Positions 22,608 to 32,089 of a stretch of DNA of 50,348 nucleotides are shown piece after piece. The stretch lies in assembly GCA_017303995.1 (NCBI GenBank), contig JAFLBE010000031.1, positions 1 through 50,348 on the forward strand, written 5' to 3'. A model generated the notes under the pieces. That model searched no databases and was not told where the DNA came from. It worked only from the letters and a program-made list of their open reading frames with translations. Source of the stretch: Bacteroidota bacterium. Lineage in GTDB: Bacteria; Bacteroidota; JABWAT01. A program made the translations under genes and the position numbers. How positions within the stretch are numbered: position 1 is the stretch's first letter; every line of letters begins with the position of its first letter.

Positions 22608-25600
22608 TTAATTGACCGGCTGACTGAATTGAACCGGTACATTCCATCCTTCGAGCTTAATCTGAACTGGCTCAACTGGGCCGGTTTCCGGTTCAAGGGT
22701 AATCACTTTGGTTTCGCCGGGAATGAACGACACGTAATTTTCAGAATAATGAACGGGAAGAATTCGTTTTCCATCTGTGGTTTTTACCAGACTTAACCGG
22801 GTCATTAACGCAATGCCTGATGTGGAATTGGTGAGGGTAACCTGGTACTTGGTTTTTCCGTTTTGCTTGAGAACTTTCGAAAGGGCTGTTAGTCGGACTT
22901 CCTTCAGATCATTGAGCTCCCTGTACCGTTGTGACTGACGTCCCCGCCAGTAAAAATTCCCGGAAAGCAACTGTCTGTTTGCTCCGGTGAGTTTCAGGTT
23001 GAGGAATTGAATGCCGTTTGCCGCCGGAAGGTTCAGTTCAGACAATACCAAAGCAGAATTGGATAAAACGGAAACAACCTGACTTTTTGCGAAAATTTTC
23101 TTTCCGTTTAAATCAAACAATTCTGCTGAAACCGTAACCTTTTTCAGATTTTTCAGCGTGTTGTTGGCCACCTGAATCTGATTCGTCACCGGATTCCAGA
23201 ACACATGAACAGGTTCACTTCCCCTTTTGATGGCGAAAAAAGCCGCCGTCGGTTCCAAAAAATAATCGTAAGTCTGGCAGATCAGAGACGGCCACGCAGG
23301 ATGTGACATCCAGAGCAAAACCCCGCCGCCACGTTGACTTTGCCACGTTTCCATCATGGCTTTGGGTGCTTCCATGTTCAGCATCTGAGCCTTCCGGCAA
23401 AAATCATCCAGACTGGTTGCTTTTCCGTAGGCAGAATCCATGGTTTCGGTGTAAATTCTCACCCTCGGTTGAGTCCAGTCGTGCACCCCCCACATGTCAT
23501 TCACCGGCCAGAGTTTATCCGCCGGCATCATGTCACGCATACTTTCTGCAACCGGAACGGCAACAATACCCTGCTCACTGTGAAAAGTGGTTCCCCGGTT
23601 GGTGAAATACCATTCCGGCGATTTGTTCTCGTACGGACCCAATCCCGTCACCGGCCGGTCGGCTGAACTTGACAGATAATGGCGTGAATTATCGAGCGAA
23701 GACAACATCACCCGGAGACTGGAATCCAGAACCGCAGGCGGATATCCTTCATTCCGTCCGACCCAAAGTGCCACAGAAGCATGATTTCTGAACCGTTTTA
23801 CTTTGTCGGCTGCATTTGACATGAAAAGGGTATTGTCTTTCGGATGGGGTCCGTCAACCGGATTCGCCAGCCAGAAATCATCCCAGATTAAAAGTCCGTA
23901 CCGGTCACAGGCCTGATAAAAGGCGTCATCGCCCACCATCCCGACCCAGTTTCTGATCATATTCAGATTCATGTCACGGTGCAGTCTGACCCAGAGATCA
24001 TATTTCCCGGCATCGGTTCTCAGCATGGATTCTGCCATTCCCCAGTTTCCACCCCGGATTACAATCGGGAATCCGTTTATTGATATTTTCAAATGATTCT
24101 GATCATAAGTGTAGGTGAACTTCCGGATTCCAAAGACGATTTCTTTTTTGTCGGATGGATGGGAATCTGTTGTAAACTGAAGCTGAAGGGTGTCGAGATG
24201 CTGGGATCCGTAACCGGCAGGCCACCAAAGTTTTGGATTTTTCACCGAAAGTTGTGGAAAGTCAGTTTTGTTCAGGCGGATGGTTTTCCGTTCTCCGGCT
24301 GATAAACTGACGGCTTTTTGGAAGGAAAAAGTTTTGGAGCTTCCGACGAGATTGCCGGAAATTGAACCTGCAGACTGATTAACGAGGGTAACTTCAAGGG
24401 AAATGTCACTTCGGGTGGTATCAGGCAGATTCAGATCAGTGATCAGATAAGGATCTTCAAGGGTCACAGATCCGGTTGCTTCAAGAAAAACCGATTGCCA
24501 GATACCGGCATTTCGCCCACGGATGGTTGGCATCCAGTTCCAGCCAATACTGGCGACAATTGATGGACCGTCAAGTCCGATGATGCCGCCGTTTCCATCC
24601 GGGTCGTTCAGATGTTGCTCGGTAACGGCACCGGGATTTTCATTCGGCAGAATTAAAACGGCAAGTCCGCAGGGTTTTCCGGGTTCGGCAAGTCCGGTCA
24701 GATCAAATTTTCCCCGGATGAAAGCACCGGTGATATCGCCAACTCTTTTTCCGTTCACGAAAATCTGTGCTTTCCGGTTGATGCCGTCAAAATTGAGCCA
24801 GATTTTCTTCCCGGAGTATGATTCAGGAATCGTAAACGTATTCCGGTACCAGAATGGCGCCGTGAAAAATTCCTCTGAAATCATGAGCTGCTGATCGCCG
24901 TAATTCGGATCTGGTAAAGACCCGTTGTTCAGATAACTCACCAGCACCGTTCCGGGAACTGTTGCCGGAATCCAGTCTTTGGCTTTAAAATCTGACCGTG
25001 AAAGCTCATCACCGGATTCATTAATAAATGACTGCCGTTTCAAAACCCAGTTGCCACCCGATAAAACAAGTTTTCCATCCGGTTGAACCGGTTTCTGTGG
25101 AATGATTACAGGCTGAGCCCTGTCGGTTCCATAAACTTCAAATTCGGCAATTTCAGGTCCGTTTCCTTTTTCTCCGTTCAGGCACACCAGCCGAACGTAT
25201 CTTGCCGAAACCGGTTTGAAGGAAATGGAATCCACTCCGCCGTTACCCGTTTGAGTTTCGAAAATGACCTGCCAGTTTTCGGGTTTTACCGCCGGACCAG
25301 AAGTTGAAATTTCAATCTGGTAAGCAGATGAAAAAACGGATTTCCAGTAAATAATTACGGAAGCAATTTTTGGTTCAGTCCCCAGATCGGTATAAATCCA
25401 ATCGGCAGGTTCACCCTTTCCTTTCCAGTAAGTTGACTGATAACCGTCTGCCGTCAAATGAGCCGTGTGATCATAATCGGCTGCCCCCGACTGATAAACA
25501 GCCCGGTTCAGTGCAGAATTCACGTACTCATTTGTAAAAGCAGAAACGCAGGTTGAGTAGCCGGCCAAAAGAGAGATCAGCAGAATTTTGAAACCGGTAG

Positions 25601-25610
25601 AAGTTTTCAT
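22608..25610 (-). CDS. Secreted GH2 enzyme with N-terminal F5/8C domain
   Basis: 1000 residues from the ATG at 25610, where a signal peptide begins (MKTSTGFKILLISLLAG, cut near VSA); a start at 25646 would add 12 residues and overlap the aldo/keto reductase gene. Residues about 25-145 form an F5/8 type C (CBM32-like) domain (NRAVYQSGAADYDHTAHLTADG, YVRLVCLNGEKGNGPEIAEFEVYG). The rest is a GH2 enzyme with jelly roll, Ig-like linker and barrel: acid/base in VALWVGRNEGYPP, nucleophile in TTFHSEQGI. It is a distant paralogue of the other GH2 enzyme in the operon and probably attacks a different terminal linkage. The SD site is weak. Confidence 0.8.
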   Translation of the reverse strand: MKTSTGFKILLISLLAGYSTCVSAFTNEYVNSALNRAVYQSGAADYDHTAHLTADGYQSTYWKGKGEPADWIYTDLGTEPKIASVIIYWKSVFSSAYQIEISTSGPAVKPENWQVIFETQTGNGGVDSISFKPVSARYVRLVCLNGEKGNGPEIAEFEVYGTDRAQPVIIPQKPVQPDGKLVLSGGNWVLKRQSFINESGDELSRSDFKAKDWIPATVPGTVLVSYLNNGSLPDPNYGDQQLMISEEFFTAPFWYRNTFTIPESYSGKKIWLNFDGINRKAQIFVNGKRVGDITGAFIRGKFDLTGLAEPGKPCGLAVLILPNENPGAVTEQHLNDPDGNGGIIGLDGPSIVASIGWNWMPTIRGRNAGIWQSVFLEATGSVTLEDPYLITDLNLPDTTRSDISLEVTLVNQSAGSISGNLVGSSKTFSFQKAVSLSAGERKTIRLNKTDFPQLSVKNPKLWWPAGYGSQHLDTLQLQFTTDSHPSDKKEIVFGIRKFTYTYDQNHLKISINGFPIVIRGGNWGMAESMLRTDAGKYDLWVRLHRDMNLNMIRNWVGMVGDDAFYQACDRYGLLIWDDFWLANPVDGPHPKDNTLFMSNAADKVKRFRNHASVALWVGRNEGYPPAVLDSSLRVMLSSLDNSRHYLSSSADRPVTGLGPYENKSPEWYFTNRGTTFHSEQGIVAVPVAESMRDMMPADKLWPVNDMWGVHDWTQPRVRIYTETMDSAYGKATSLDDFCRKAQMLNMEAPKAMMETWQSQRGGGVLLWMSHPAWPSLICQTYDYFLEPTAAFFAIKRGSEPVHVFWNPVTNQIQVANNTLKNLKKVTVSAELFDLNGKKIFAKSQVVSVLSNSALVLSELNLPAANGIQFLNLKLTGANRQLLSGNFYWRGRQSQRYRELNDLKEVRLTALSKVLKQNGKTKYQVTLTNSTSGIALMTRLSLVKTTDGKRILPVHYSENYVSFIPGETKVITLEPETGPVEPVQIKLEGWNVPVQFSQPVN

Positions 25611-25626
25611 AAAAGTTGGGTTTGGT

Positions 25627-26616
25627 TCACGACAGAATTTGTTCAATCGCTTTCAGTTCTTCCGGAGAAAACTGCAGATTTTTCAAAGCCTCAAAACAAT
25701 CATCAATCTGGGAAACTTTACTGGCGCCGATTAAAACAGAGGTGATCCGGTGATCTTTCAGCAGCCAGGCAATTGCCATTTGTGCCAGAGTTTGATTTCT
25801 CTGGATTGCCAGATCGTTGAGCCGGCGGATTTTACTGATTTTATCCGCAGAAACCTGATCCGCCTGAAGCGCCCCGTGACTTTTTGCCGCACGGGAATCT
25901 TCCGGGATGCCGGACAGATATTTATTGGTGAGCATGCCCTGTGCAAGAGGAGAAAATGCAATGCATCCGGTGCCGGTTTCTTCAAGAACATCAAGAAGTC
26001 CACCTTCGACCCACCGTTCAAACATCGAATATTTGGCCTGGTGAATCAGACAGGGCGTCCCCAGTTCTTTCAGAATGGCAATTGCTTTTTTTGATTGCTC
26101 AGCCGGATAGTTCGAAATTCCCGCATAAAGTGCTTTCCCCGACCGGACTGCATGATCAAGGGCCATCATGGTTTCTTCGAGCGGAGTTTCAGGATCAGGC
26201 CGGTGAGAATAAAAAATATCCACATAATCCAAGCCCATCCTCACCAGACTCTGATCCAAACTGGCAATCAGATATTTGCGCGATCCGAAGTTTCCGTAAG
26301 GACCCGGCCACATGTCGTATCCGGCTTTGGTTGAAATGATGAATTCATCCCGGTAGGCCAACAAATCCTGCTTCAGAATCCGGCCGAAAGTTTCTTCTGC
26401 AGAACCGGGAGGCGGACCATAATTATTTGCGAGGTCAAAATGGGTGATGCCCAGATCAAACGACCGGTGAACCATTTTTCTGGCATTTTCAAAGACATCA
26501 ACTCCGCCGAAATTGTGCCAGAGTCCCAGTGAAAGAGCCGGAAGTTTAAGTCCGCTTTTTCCGGTCCGGTTGTAACTGATTTTATCGTAACGGTTTTCTT
26601 CGGGTAAATAAGCCAT
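25627..26616 (-). CDS. Aldo/keto reductase, L-glyceraldehyde-3-phosphate reductase-like
   Basis: 329 residues; ATG at 26616, with a GTG immediately before it at 26619, directly abutting the stop of the upstream GH5 gene. The (beta/alpha)8 aldo/keto reductase pattern is clear: ALSLGLWHNFGG, FDLANNYGPPPGSAEE (catalytic D and Y), IISTKAGY (catalytic K), YVDIFYSHRPDP (catalytic H), and the NADP-binding tail SVLIGASKVSQIDD. The opening and the ANNYGPPPGSAEE loop match the YghZ/GpR branch, which reduces L-glyceraldehyde 3-phosphate or methylglyoxal. Here it may reduce a sugar aldehyde from mannan breakdown. It has no signal peptide, so it acts in the cytoplasm, unlike its operon neighbours. Confidence 0.8.
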   Translation of the reverse strand: MAYLPEENRYDKISYNRTGKSGLKLPALSLGLWHNFGGVDVFENARKMVHRSFDLGITHFDLANNYGPPPGSAEETFGRILKQDLLAYRDEFIISTKAGYDMWPGPYGNFGSRKYLIASLDQSLVRMGLDYVDIFYSHRPDPETPLEETMMALDHAVRSGKALYAGISNYPAEQSKKAIAILKELGTPCLIHQAKYSMFERWVEGGLLDVLEETGTGCIAFSPLAQGMLTNKYLSGIPEDSRAAKSHGALQADQVSADKISKIRRLNDLAIQRNQTLAQMAIAWLLKDHRITSVLIGASKVSQIDDCFEALKNLQFSPEELKAIEQILS

Positions 26617-26619
26617 CAC

Positions 26620-28143
26620 TTACTTAACCTCCAGAACGGGAGAATAATCGGTTTCACCGGCTTCATTCACTGCTTTGATGCGGTACCAGTAAGGTTTTCC
26701 TTTATCTGCAGATTCATCTGTGTAAAGAATCAAAGGTTCAGAAGCTTCGGGCGACGGTTCAAATTTTGCTACATCCCAGATCACAGAATCATGCAAACCG
26801 GAACGAAGAACTTTCCAGGGACCTTTGGGTTTTTCGGCACGTTCAATGGTGTAGGATGAAGCGCCGGCTGATCCTCTCCAAGTAAAACCGGTGTCCTTTT
26901 TAAACAGAACCGGTGCAGGTGCAGGTTTTGCAATGGGTTCAGGTTCAATGCCTCTGATCAGGAAGGATTCTTTTCTGAGCAAGTCGAGAATTCGGGTTGC
27001 TTCGAAGGACGTTCCGTCAGCAAATCCGGGAACGTGAAATGAATTGACGGGGGTGCCGCCTTCGTTGTGATAATACCAGCCACCATCTCGGCGGTGACTT
27101 CTGATACTCCACATGAGTCCGCCAGAAATTCCGGTTTCTCTGATCACTTTCATGAGTTCACGCTGATTTTCAACAGATGCAAGTCCGAATTCATCAACAA
27201 GAAGGGGTTTGATTCCTTTGCATTCTTCCCAGGAAGCTTTTGCAATCGGAGCCAGTTCCCAGGGTTTTCCGCCCATGCGGTTCCAATATTCATACAGGTG
27301 ATCACTGATCAGATCAATGTTCGGATCTGCAAGCAAGGCTTTCCGGTCGCCGCCGTTTGCTTCCATAATCAGGTGGTTCGGATCCACTTTTTTGATGTAA
27401 GCTGCCATTTCAAGACTCCAGGCCAGAATCTTCGGACTCCATTCGTCCCAATTCAATCCACGGTCGCCAATGTAACTGGCAAATTCATTTCCAAGCTGCC
27501 AGCATAAAATGGCAGGATCGTCCTTGTAGAGTAATCCGTTTACGGTATTTTTCCGGTTCAGCAGATAATCGAGAAAATGCCGGAAATCAGCTTTGACCTC
27601 TTCATCGGTCCAGAAAGAACCTTTGGGTTTGCCGGATAAAGTCGAAAATTCATCAACACCCCGGATGCCGCCAAAAGTTTGGGAGGCGATGAATGGAAGA
27701 ATGATTCTGATCTCATAATCGTGAGCGTAGGCAATGACCCGGTCAAGACACTGAAAGGCTTCTTCATTATAGGTGCGTCGTGCCGTGATATAAGCCGGCA
27801 TGCCGTTATCATCAGGGGAATAAACAGAAAGGGAAAAAGTCCGGGTTGCAAGTCCGCCGGTACGCTGAATTCCGCTGTAAATATCCCGGATTTCATACTC
27901 GTCAGGGAAACGGTTGGTGCGGTCTGCCCGGATCTGGGATTCATTCTGCTGGATGTTGGGTGCCGCCAATCCAAAAAACCGGAAGACTTTTTTCCCGTCC
28001 ATGAGTTTATCGCCGTCACGGGTTATAAAATTGGCGAGCCGTTTCCCTTTGTATGGAGTTTGGGAGTTGGCCTTGTCAGCCGGAAATAAGAAAAGTGAAA
28101 AAACAAAAAGAAGTGAAATGATGCGGGTGGAGGAAGATAACAT
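26620..28143 (-). CDS. Secreted GH5-type beta-mannanase-like enzyme
   Basis: 507 residues from the ATG at 28143; AGGGG lies 5 nt upstream and a signal peptide follows (hydrophobic IISLLFVFSLFLF, cleavage near ANSQ). The catalytic domain resembles the mannanase branch of GH5: acid/base in LCWQLGNEFASYIGD, nucleophile in KPLLVDEFGLAS, plus ISDHLYEYWNR. After about residue 400 there is a fibronectin-type III-like domain (TGFTWRGSAGASSYTIERAEKPKGPW). Members hydrolyse beta-1,4-mannan backbones; an exo-mannosidase-like activity cannot be excluded. It is the first gene of the operon, following the 421 bp control region at 28144-28564. Confidence 0.78.
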   Translation of the reverse strand: MLSSSTRIISLLFVFSLFLFPADKANSQTPYKGKRLANFITRDGDKLMDGKKVFRFFGLAAPNIQQNESQIRADRTNRFPDEYEIRDIYSGIQRTGGLATRTFSLSVYSPDDNGMPAYITARRTYNEEAFQCLDRVIAYAHDYEIRIILPFIASQTFGGIRGVDEFSTLSGKPKGSFWTDEEVKADFRHFLDYLLNRKNTVNGLLYKDDPAILCWQLGNEFASYIGDRGLNWDEWSPKILAWSLEMAAYIKKVDPNHLIMEANGGDRKALLADPNIDLISDHLYEYWNRMGGKPWELAPIAKASWEECKGIKPLLVDEFGLASVENQRELMKVIRETGISGGLMWSIRSHRRDGGWYYHNEGGTPVNSFHVPGFADGTSFEATRILDLLRKESFLIRGIEPEPIAKPAPAPVLFKKDTGFTWRGSAGASSYTIERAEKPKGPWKVLRSGLHDSVIWDVAKFEPSPEASEPLILYTDESADKGKPYWYRIKAVNEAGETDYSPVLEVK

Positions 28144-28564
28144 AGAGCCCCTGATTTTAAATTGAAAAAAGGACAATCAATCTTCACTTAAAAGCAGGAA
28201 TCGTGCCGGATTCTGACAAATCTGACTTTTTTATTCAGGTATGGTTAAACCGGGGATAAGGTGTTGTTTTTGTTTGAATTATGGTATGTGAGATGATGGA
28301 AATTGAGAAGTTGGGATGTTATTTTTTCGATAACCGATTATCACAAAAATAAAAACTATTGATGTAAAGTCGGGTCATTTGGGGAGGATGAAACAGGTCG
28401 CTCCTACGGAGCTTTTTTCGGGTTGAGTGTTGTGGTTTCTACAAACAGGCCGCACCTCTGGTGCTTCAAAAGGTCTTACCAGGTTTTGGGGTTTTGCATT
28501 TTGTCACTTGTCCCCCGGCATTTTGTCCCTCCGGTAACCCGTAATCCGTGACCCGTAACCTTAC
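28144..28564. promoter_or_regulatory. Control region upstream of the mannan operon
   Basis: 421 bp between two minus-strand genes; the promoter of the mannan operon must lie here because the GH5 gene is its first member. It contains a near-perfect palindrome GATAACCGATTATC (28329-28342, 12 of 14 positions symmetric around a central CG, the usual style of LacI-family operators) in an A/T-rich tract. Two GC-rich mini-hairpins follow, GCTCC-TAC-GGAGC (28400-28412, followed by six T) and GCACC-TCT-GGTGC (28452-28464), then a GTAACCCGTAATCCGTGACCC-type repeat (about 28535-28562). No gene is seen. Confidence 0.5.
28329..28342. promoter_or_regulatory. Possible operator palindrome GATAACCGATTATC
   Basis: 12 of 14 bases are symmetric about a central CG. 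It lies about 186 nt upstream of the GH5 start in the only control region of the mannan operon. No regulator gene lies nearby, so the assignment is tentative. Confidence 0.3.
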
Positions 28565-29599
28565 TCAAACTACATTAATCTTCACGCCTTCGGTACAGTT
28601 TCTGCACATTTCATGCTGACTCCGGTCATCCAAAAGCGATTGACGAAAATCCTGATAGGGTTTACTCGTCCAGATTTCCCGGAAGGAATTCGAGTTCATC
28701 GACCCAAGGACAAAATGGGCATCTTTATCAAAACAGCAGGGTACAACTTTTCCGTCCCAGGTAATTACACTTGTACGCCAAAGGGCAAAACACTCATTCC
28801 TGAACGTTCCCTTGATTCTGAGTCCATTTGCATCCACCAGATAACGGCGGAATTTTTCGTCCGTCGGAAGAAAATGGTCAGCCGATTCCTTGGAATAAAC
28901 CTGCATGGTTTTCAGCGTTACCTTATTCACGCCATGTTGTTTTCCCAACGCAAAAACTGCATCAAGCTGATGTTCGTTCTGCTTCATGACGATAAACTGA
29001 AATTCCACAAACGGACGGGTGAGTTTCATTGCCCGTTTCTTTTTCATCAGCCGTTCAAGTCCTGAAAAAGCTTCAGAAAAGGTTCCGCCGATCCGGTAAT
29101 TCTGATACGTTTCCTCGTCAAGACCATCAATTGAGAAAATGAGTTTATCCGGCGGATCCTGCAAAATGGCATCAATCCGGTCATCATCGAGCAGAATTCC
29201 GTTGGTTGAAATGGCAACGTAAAGGTTATTCTTGTGGGCGATTCTGATCAGTTCGGGCATGAACTTGTTGACGAAAGGTTCGCCCTGAAAAAACAACTGA
29301 ACGTAAAAAGCGTGTTTTTTGATGGATTTGGCATAAGTTTCAAACTGTTCCGGCCTTAAAATCCCGAGCGGACGAGTAAGTGCTCCAAGTCCTGAAGGAC
29401 ATTCCGGACATTTCAGATTGCAGTGATTCGTAGGTTCAATCGAAAATGACCACGGTCCGCCCCAGACGATGGGTCGTTTTAAAACTCTCGAAATCTGGTA
29501 AGATGTCAGGATTTTTATCGCATTCCAGAGTCGTCCGAAGGTAATATACCCGAGAATTCCCCATTCATATTTTGAACTCAAAGTTTTTCCTTCAGCCAC
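28565..29599 (-). CDS. Radical SAM / SPASM-domain protein
   Basis: 344 residues. The radical SAM cluster motif is CNLKCPEC (C-x3-C-x2-C) at about residues 58-65. A SPASM-type C-terminal cluster region follows (CFALWRTSVITWDGKVVPCCFDKD, then MCRNC near the end), whose cysteines bind auxiliary 4Fe-4S clusters. Proteins of this build modify peptides or sugars, or mature enzymes; the substrate here is unknown, and no small precursor peptide gene was seen beside it. The start overlaps the end of the S9 peptidase gene by 22 nt on the same strand, so the two are probably co-transcribed. Confidence 0.8.
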   Translation of the reverse strand: MAEGKTLSSKYEWGILGYITFGRLWNAIKILTSYQISRVLKRPIVWGGPWSFSIEPTNHCNLKCPECPSGLGALTRPLGILRPEQFETYAKSIKKHAFYVQLFFQGEPFVNKFMPELIRIAHKNNLYVAISTNGILLDDDRIDAILQDPPDKLIFSIDGLDEETYQNYRIGGTFSEAFSGLERLMKKKRAMKLTRPFVEFQFIVMKQNEHQLDAVFALGKQHGVNKVTLKTMQVYSKESADHFLPTDEKFRRYLVDANGLRIKGTFRNECFALWRTSVITWDGKVVPCCFDKDAHFVLGSMNSNSFREIWTSKPYQDFRQSLLDDRSQHEMCRNCTEGVKINVV

Positions 29600-31593
29600 T
29601 GAAACACATTGTCATGCCAGAACTTTGAGTTTTGTGGTTTCAAAATCCAGTGTCCTTCGTCAGGGAAATAAAGCAATTTTGAATCGACATTCATGTATTG
29701 CAAAGCTGTAAAATATTCAAAAGCCTGTGCTTCAGGAACACGAAAATCAAGAGCCCCATGAACAACCAAAGTTGGCGTTTTGAAATTCTTCACATATTCG
29801 GAAGGTGACCATTTTTTGTACTGGTCAGGATTATCCCACGGTGTTCCCCTGAATTCCCATAAAGGAAACCAGACTTCTTCGGTTGTGCCGAACATCGTGG
29901 CAAGATTGTAAACGCCGGCATGGCTCACCAGAGTTTTAAACCGTGTCGTGTGTCCCTGAAACCAGTTCATCATGTATCCGCCGTACGAGGCACCGGCAGC
30001 AGCCATGCGGGTGGTGTCAATCGGGAAATTTTTAATGGAATAGTCGAGTCCTTTGATCAGATCGGTGTAAACTGCTCCACCCCAATCGCCAGAAATCCCG
30101 TCGGTAAATTTCTGTCCGTAACCGGTTGAGCCGGTCGGATTGGGTGCAACCAGTATGTAGCCCTGTGCTGCCCAGGCCTGCGGATTCCAGCGGTAACTCC
30201 AGCTATCGCCCCAGGCGCCTTGTGGTCCGCCGTGAACGTAATAAACAAGCGGATATTTTTTATTCGGATCGTAAGCCGGCGGAAGAAAAACGAATGCATG
30301 ATTTTGGATTCCGTTTGCACCTTCATACCAGATCTCTTTCGGAGTTGGCATATCAAGCTGAGAAATTAATTCTTTGTTTACGGATGTCAGCTGCTCAGTT
30401 TTCCCTGACTTCAGGTCCAGTTTGAAAAGTTCGGTTGGTAAATTGCTTTTATTGGCGGAATAAATGACCGATCCGCTCCCTGCAAATTCATAACTTCCCA
30501 TGTTCACTTTATCAAGAACGATAACCGGCTTTGACGTTGCCGGATCAACTTTATAAAAAGAATTGTAACCCAGATTTCCGGCAGTAAAATAAAGGGTTTT
30601 TCCATCGGGTGACCATTTCGGATCACTTGCAGACCGATCCAGCGAGGAAGTCAGGTTGGATATTTTTCCTGATTTCAAGTCTTTTAAAATGATATCCGTT
30701 TTATCGGCTTCAAATCCAGGACGTTTCATCGACATCCAGATCAGAAAATTTCCGTCTGCAGATGGCAATGGGTTGTTGTCATTTCCTTTATTGTCGACTG
30801 TCAGGTTGGTAAGTGTACCTGAAGTCAGATCATTCACAAAAACATCATTATTGGTCGTCCATGCAACGTTTTTCTCTGCATTCCGGACGAAGTACAACAA
30901 CTTTCCATCCACAGAAAACCGGTAATCCAGCGATCCACCAAGATCAATCGGTGGTGTATCAAAATCGCCAGGCGTGGCATCGGTGTAGGTTTTGGCTGTC
31001 AGATCGTAAATCCAGACGTGATTTCTCATGCCATTTTTCCAGGATGCCCAAACTCTGAACGGGTGCTTCGTAATCAGTTGTGCCTTGACTTTATTCGCAT
31101 CAACGGCATCCGCCTTGATCTGATTTCCTTCACTGGTCGATTCATCCGGATAGACTTCAGATTCAAAAGCCAGTTTTGTTTCATCGGCTGAAAAGGTAAA
31201 TCCACCGACGCCCATCGAAAAATCGGTGATCTTTTCAACTTTTCCATCTGCCGGATTCATTTTGAAAACCTGTGGGGACCCATCCCTGCTTGACAAAAAC
31301 CAAACCGATTTGCCATCCTTGCTGAAAGCCGGACTGAAATTACTTTTTGCATTTTCTGTCAGCCGTTTTACAGTTTTGTCTGCCAGATTCAGCATAAAAA
31401 GATCATTGACAATTTTGTTCTCTTCAAACCGGACTTCCCCAAGGGTATAAACGACTGATTTCCCATCGGGGGAAACGGTGAAACTGCTCAGACGTTTCAT
31501 TTTGAGCATATCCTCTATAGTAAGCGGTCGTCCCTGTCCGAATGTGAGTCCGGAAATGAATACAAAAAGTGAGAATAAGAGGAGTTTTTTCAT
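29578..31593 (-). CDS. S9-family prolyl oligopeptidase-type peptidase
   Basis: 671 residues with a signal peptide (MKKLLLFSLFVFISGLTFGQ). The N-terminal two-thirds is a WD40-like/TolB-type beta propeller (repeated SPDGKSV-, SKDGKSVWF-, SPDGKTLYF-like blades). The C-terminal alpha/beta hydrolase holds the triad: serine in GASYGGYM, aspartate in HGALDFRVP and histidine in DEGHW. This is the dipeptidyl-peptidase/acylaminoacyl-peptidase branch of S9, acting on short peptides in the periplasm. It is the first gene of a two-gene unit with the radical SAM gene. Confidence 0.88.
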   Translation of the reverse strand: MKKLLLFSLFVFISGLTFGQGRPLTIEDMLKMKRLSSFTVSPDGKSVVYTLGEVRFEENKIVNDLFMLNLADKTVKRLTENAKSNFSPAFSKDGKSVWFLSSRDGSPQVFKMNPADGKVEKITDFSMGVGGFTFSADETKLAFESEVYPDESTSEGNQIKADAVDANKVKAQLITKHPFRVWASWKNGMRNHVWIYDLTAKTYTDATPGDFDTPPIDLGGSLDYRFSVDGKLLYFVRNAEKNVAWTTNNDVFVNDLTSGTLTNLTVDNKGNDNNPLPSADGNFLIWMSMKRPGFEADKTDIILKDLKSGKISNLTSSLDRSASDPKWSPDGKTLYFTAGNLGYNSFYKVDPATSKPVIVLDKVNMGSYEFAGSGSVIYSANKSNLPTELFKLDLKSGKTEQLTSVNKELISQLDMPTPKEIWYEGANGIQNHAFVFLPPAYDPNKKYPLVYYVHGGPQGAWGDSWSYRWNPQAWAAQGYILVAPNPTGSTGYGQKFTDGISGDWGGAVYTDLIKGLDYSIKNFPIDTTRMAAAGASYGGYMMNWFQGHTTRFKTLVSHAGVYNLATMFGTTEEVWFPLWEFRGTPWDNPDQYKKWSPSEYVKNFKTPTLVVHGALDFRVPEAQAFEYFTALQYMNVDSKLLYFPDEGHWILKPQNSKFWHDNVFQWLKEKL

Positions 31594-31615
31594 TGAAGTA
31601 ACCTTTTATTTTTTA

Positions 31616-32089
31616 TTAAAGCTTTGTTCCAAACCAAAGTCCTTTTCCGACCGGCAAAAAGGAGCCTTTTAATCCGGATGCCGTAAAAGTGTCCACCCAT
31701 TGCTGAACCATTTCTTTACTATCGGGAAGATGTCCGATGACAAAAACACTTCCCTTTTTCCCGGCACCGAGAATTTTGGTAAACTGTTCAGCAGGAAGGG
31801 TTTCTTCGGAAAAGGAAATGACGAGATCAAAAGATTCAGGATTTAATTGTTGAACCATTTTCCCGTCAAAGAGCAGATTTAAAACATCTGTTAAGGACTG
31901 ATCAGTTTCTGTCGAAACCAAAACATGCTGAATGGAAAGTGAAGAAGAAACAAATTGGAGAAACCGGATGATATCCCGTTGATAGAACTCCTGTGTTTCA
32001 GGAGTTTCCGGTTGGATGGGGGAAAGGGAATAAAGACAATCGAGATAGTCAGCAATTTCGGGTAAAACTGCTGACGGAAGCGAACTCAC
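31616..32089 (-). CDS. Small protein with SAM-dependent methyltransferase-like fold, function unknown
   Basis: I place the start at GTG 32089, which overlaps the stop of the upstream AlkZ-related gene in the order GTGA; a further in-frame GTG at 32125 lies inside that gene. The product (157 residues) has a Rossmann-like alternation: QHVLVSTET, then FDLVISFSEETL and GSVFVIGHLPD, loosely like the second half of an O-methyltransferase, but I find no glycine-rich SAM loop, so it may be a degenerate or non-catalytic member. Translational coupling to the AlkZ-related gene suggests a shared task. There is a 22 nt gap to the S9 peptidase gene downstream. Confidence 0.45.
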   Translation of the reverse strand: MSSLPSAVLPEIADYLDCLYSLSPIQPETPETQEFYQRDIIRFLQFVSSSLSIQHVLVSTETDQSLTDVLNLLFDGKMVQQLNPESFDLVISFSEETLPAEQFTKILGAGKKGSVFVIGHLPDSKEMVQQWVDTFTASGLKGSFLPVGKGLWFGTKL

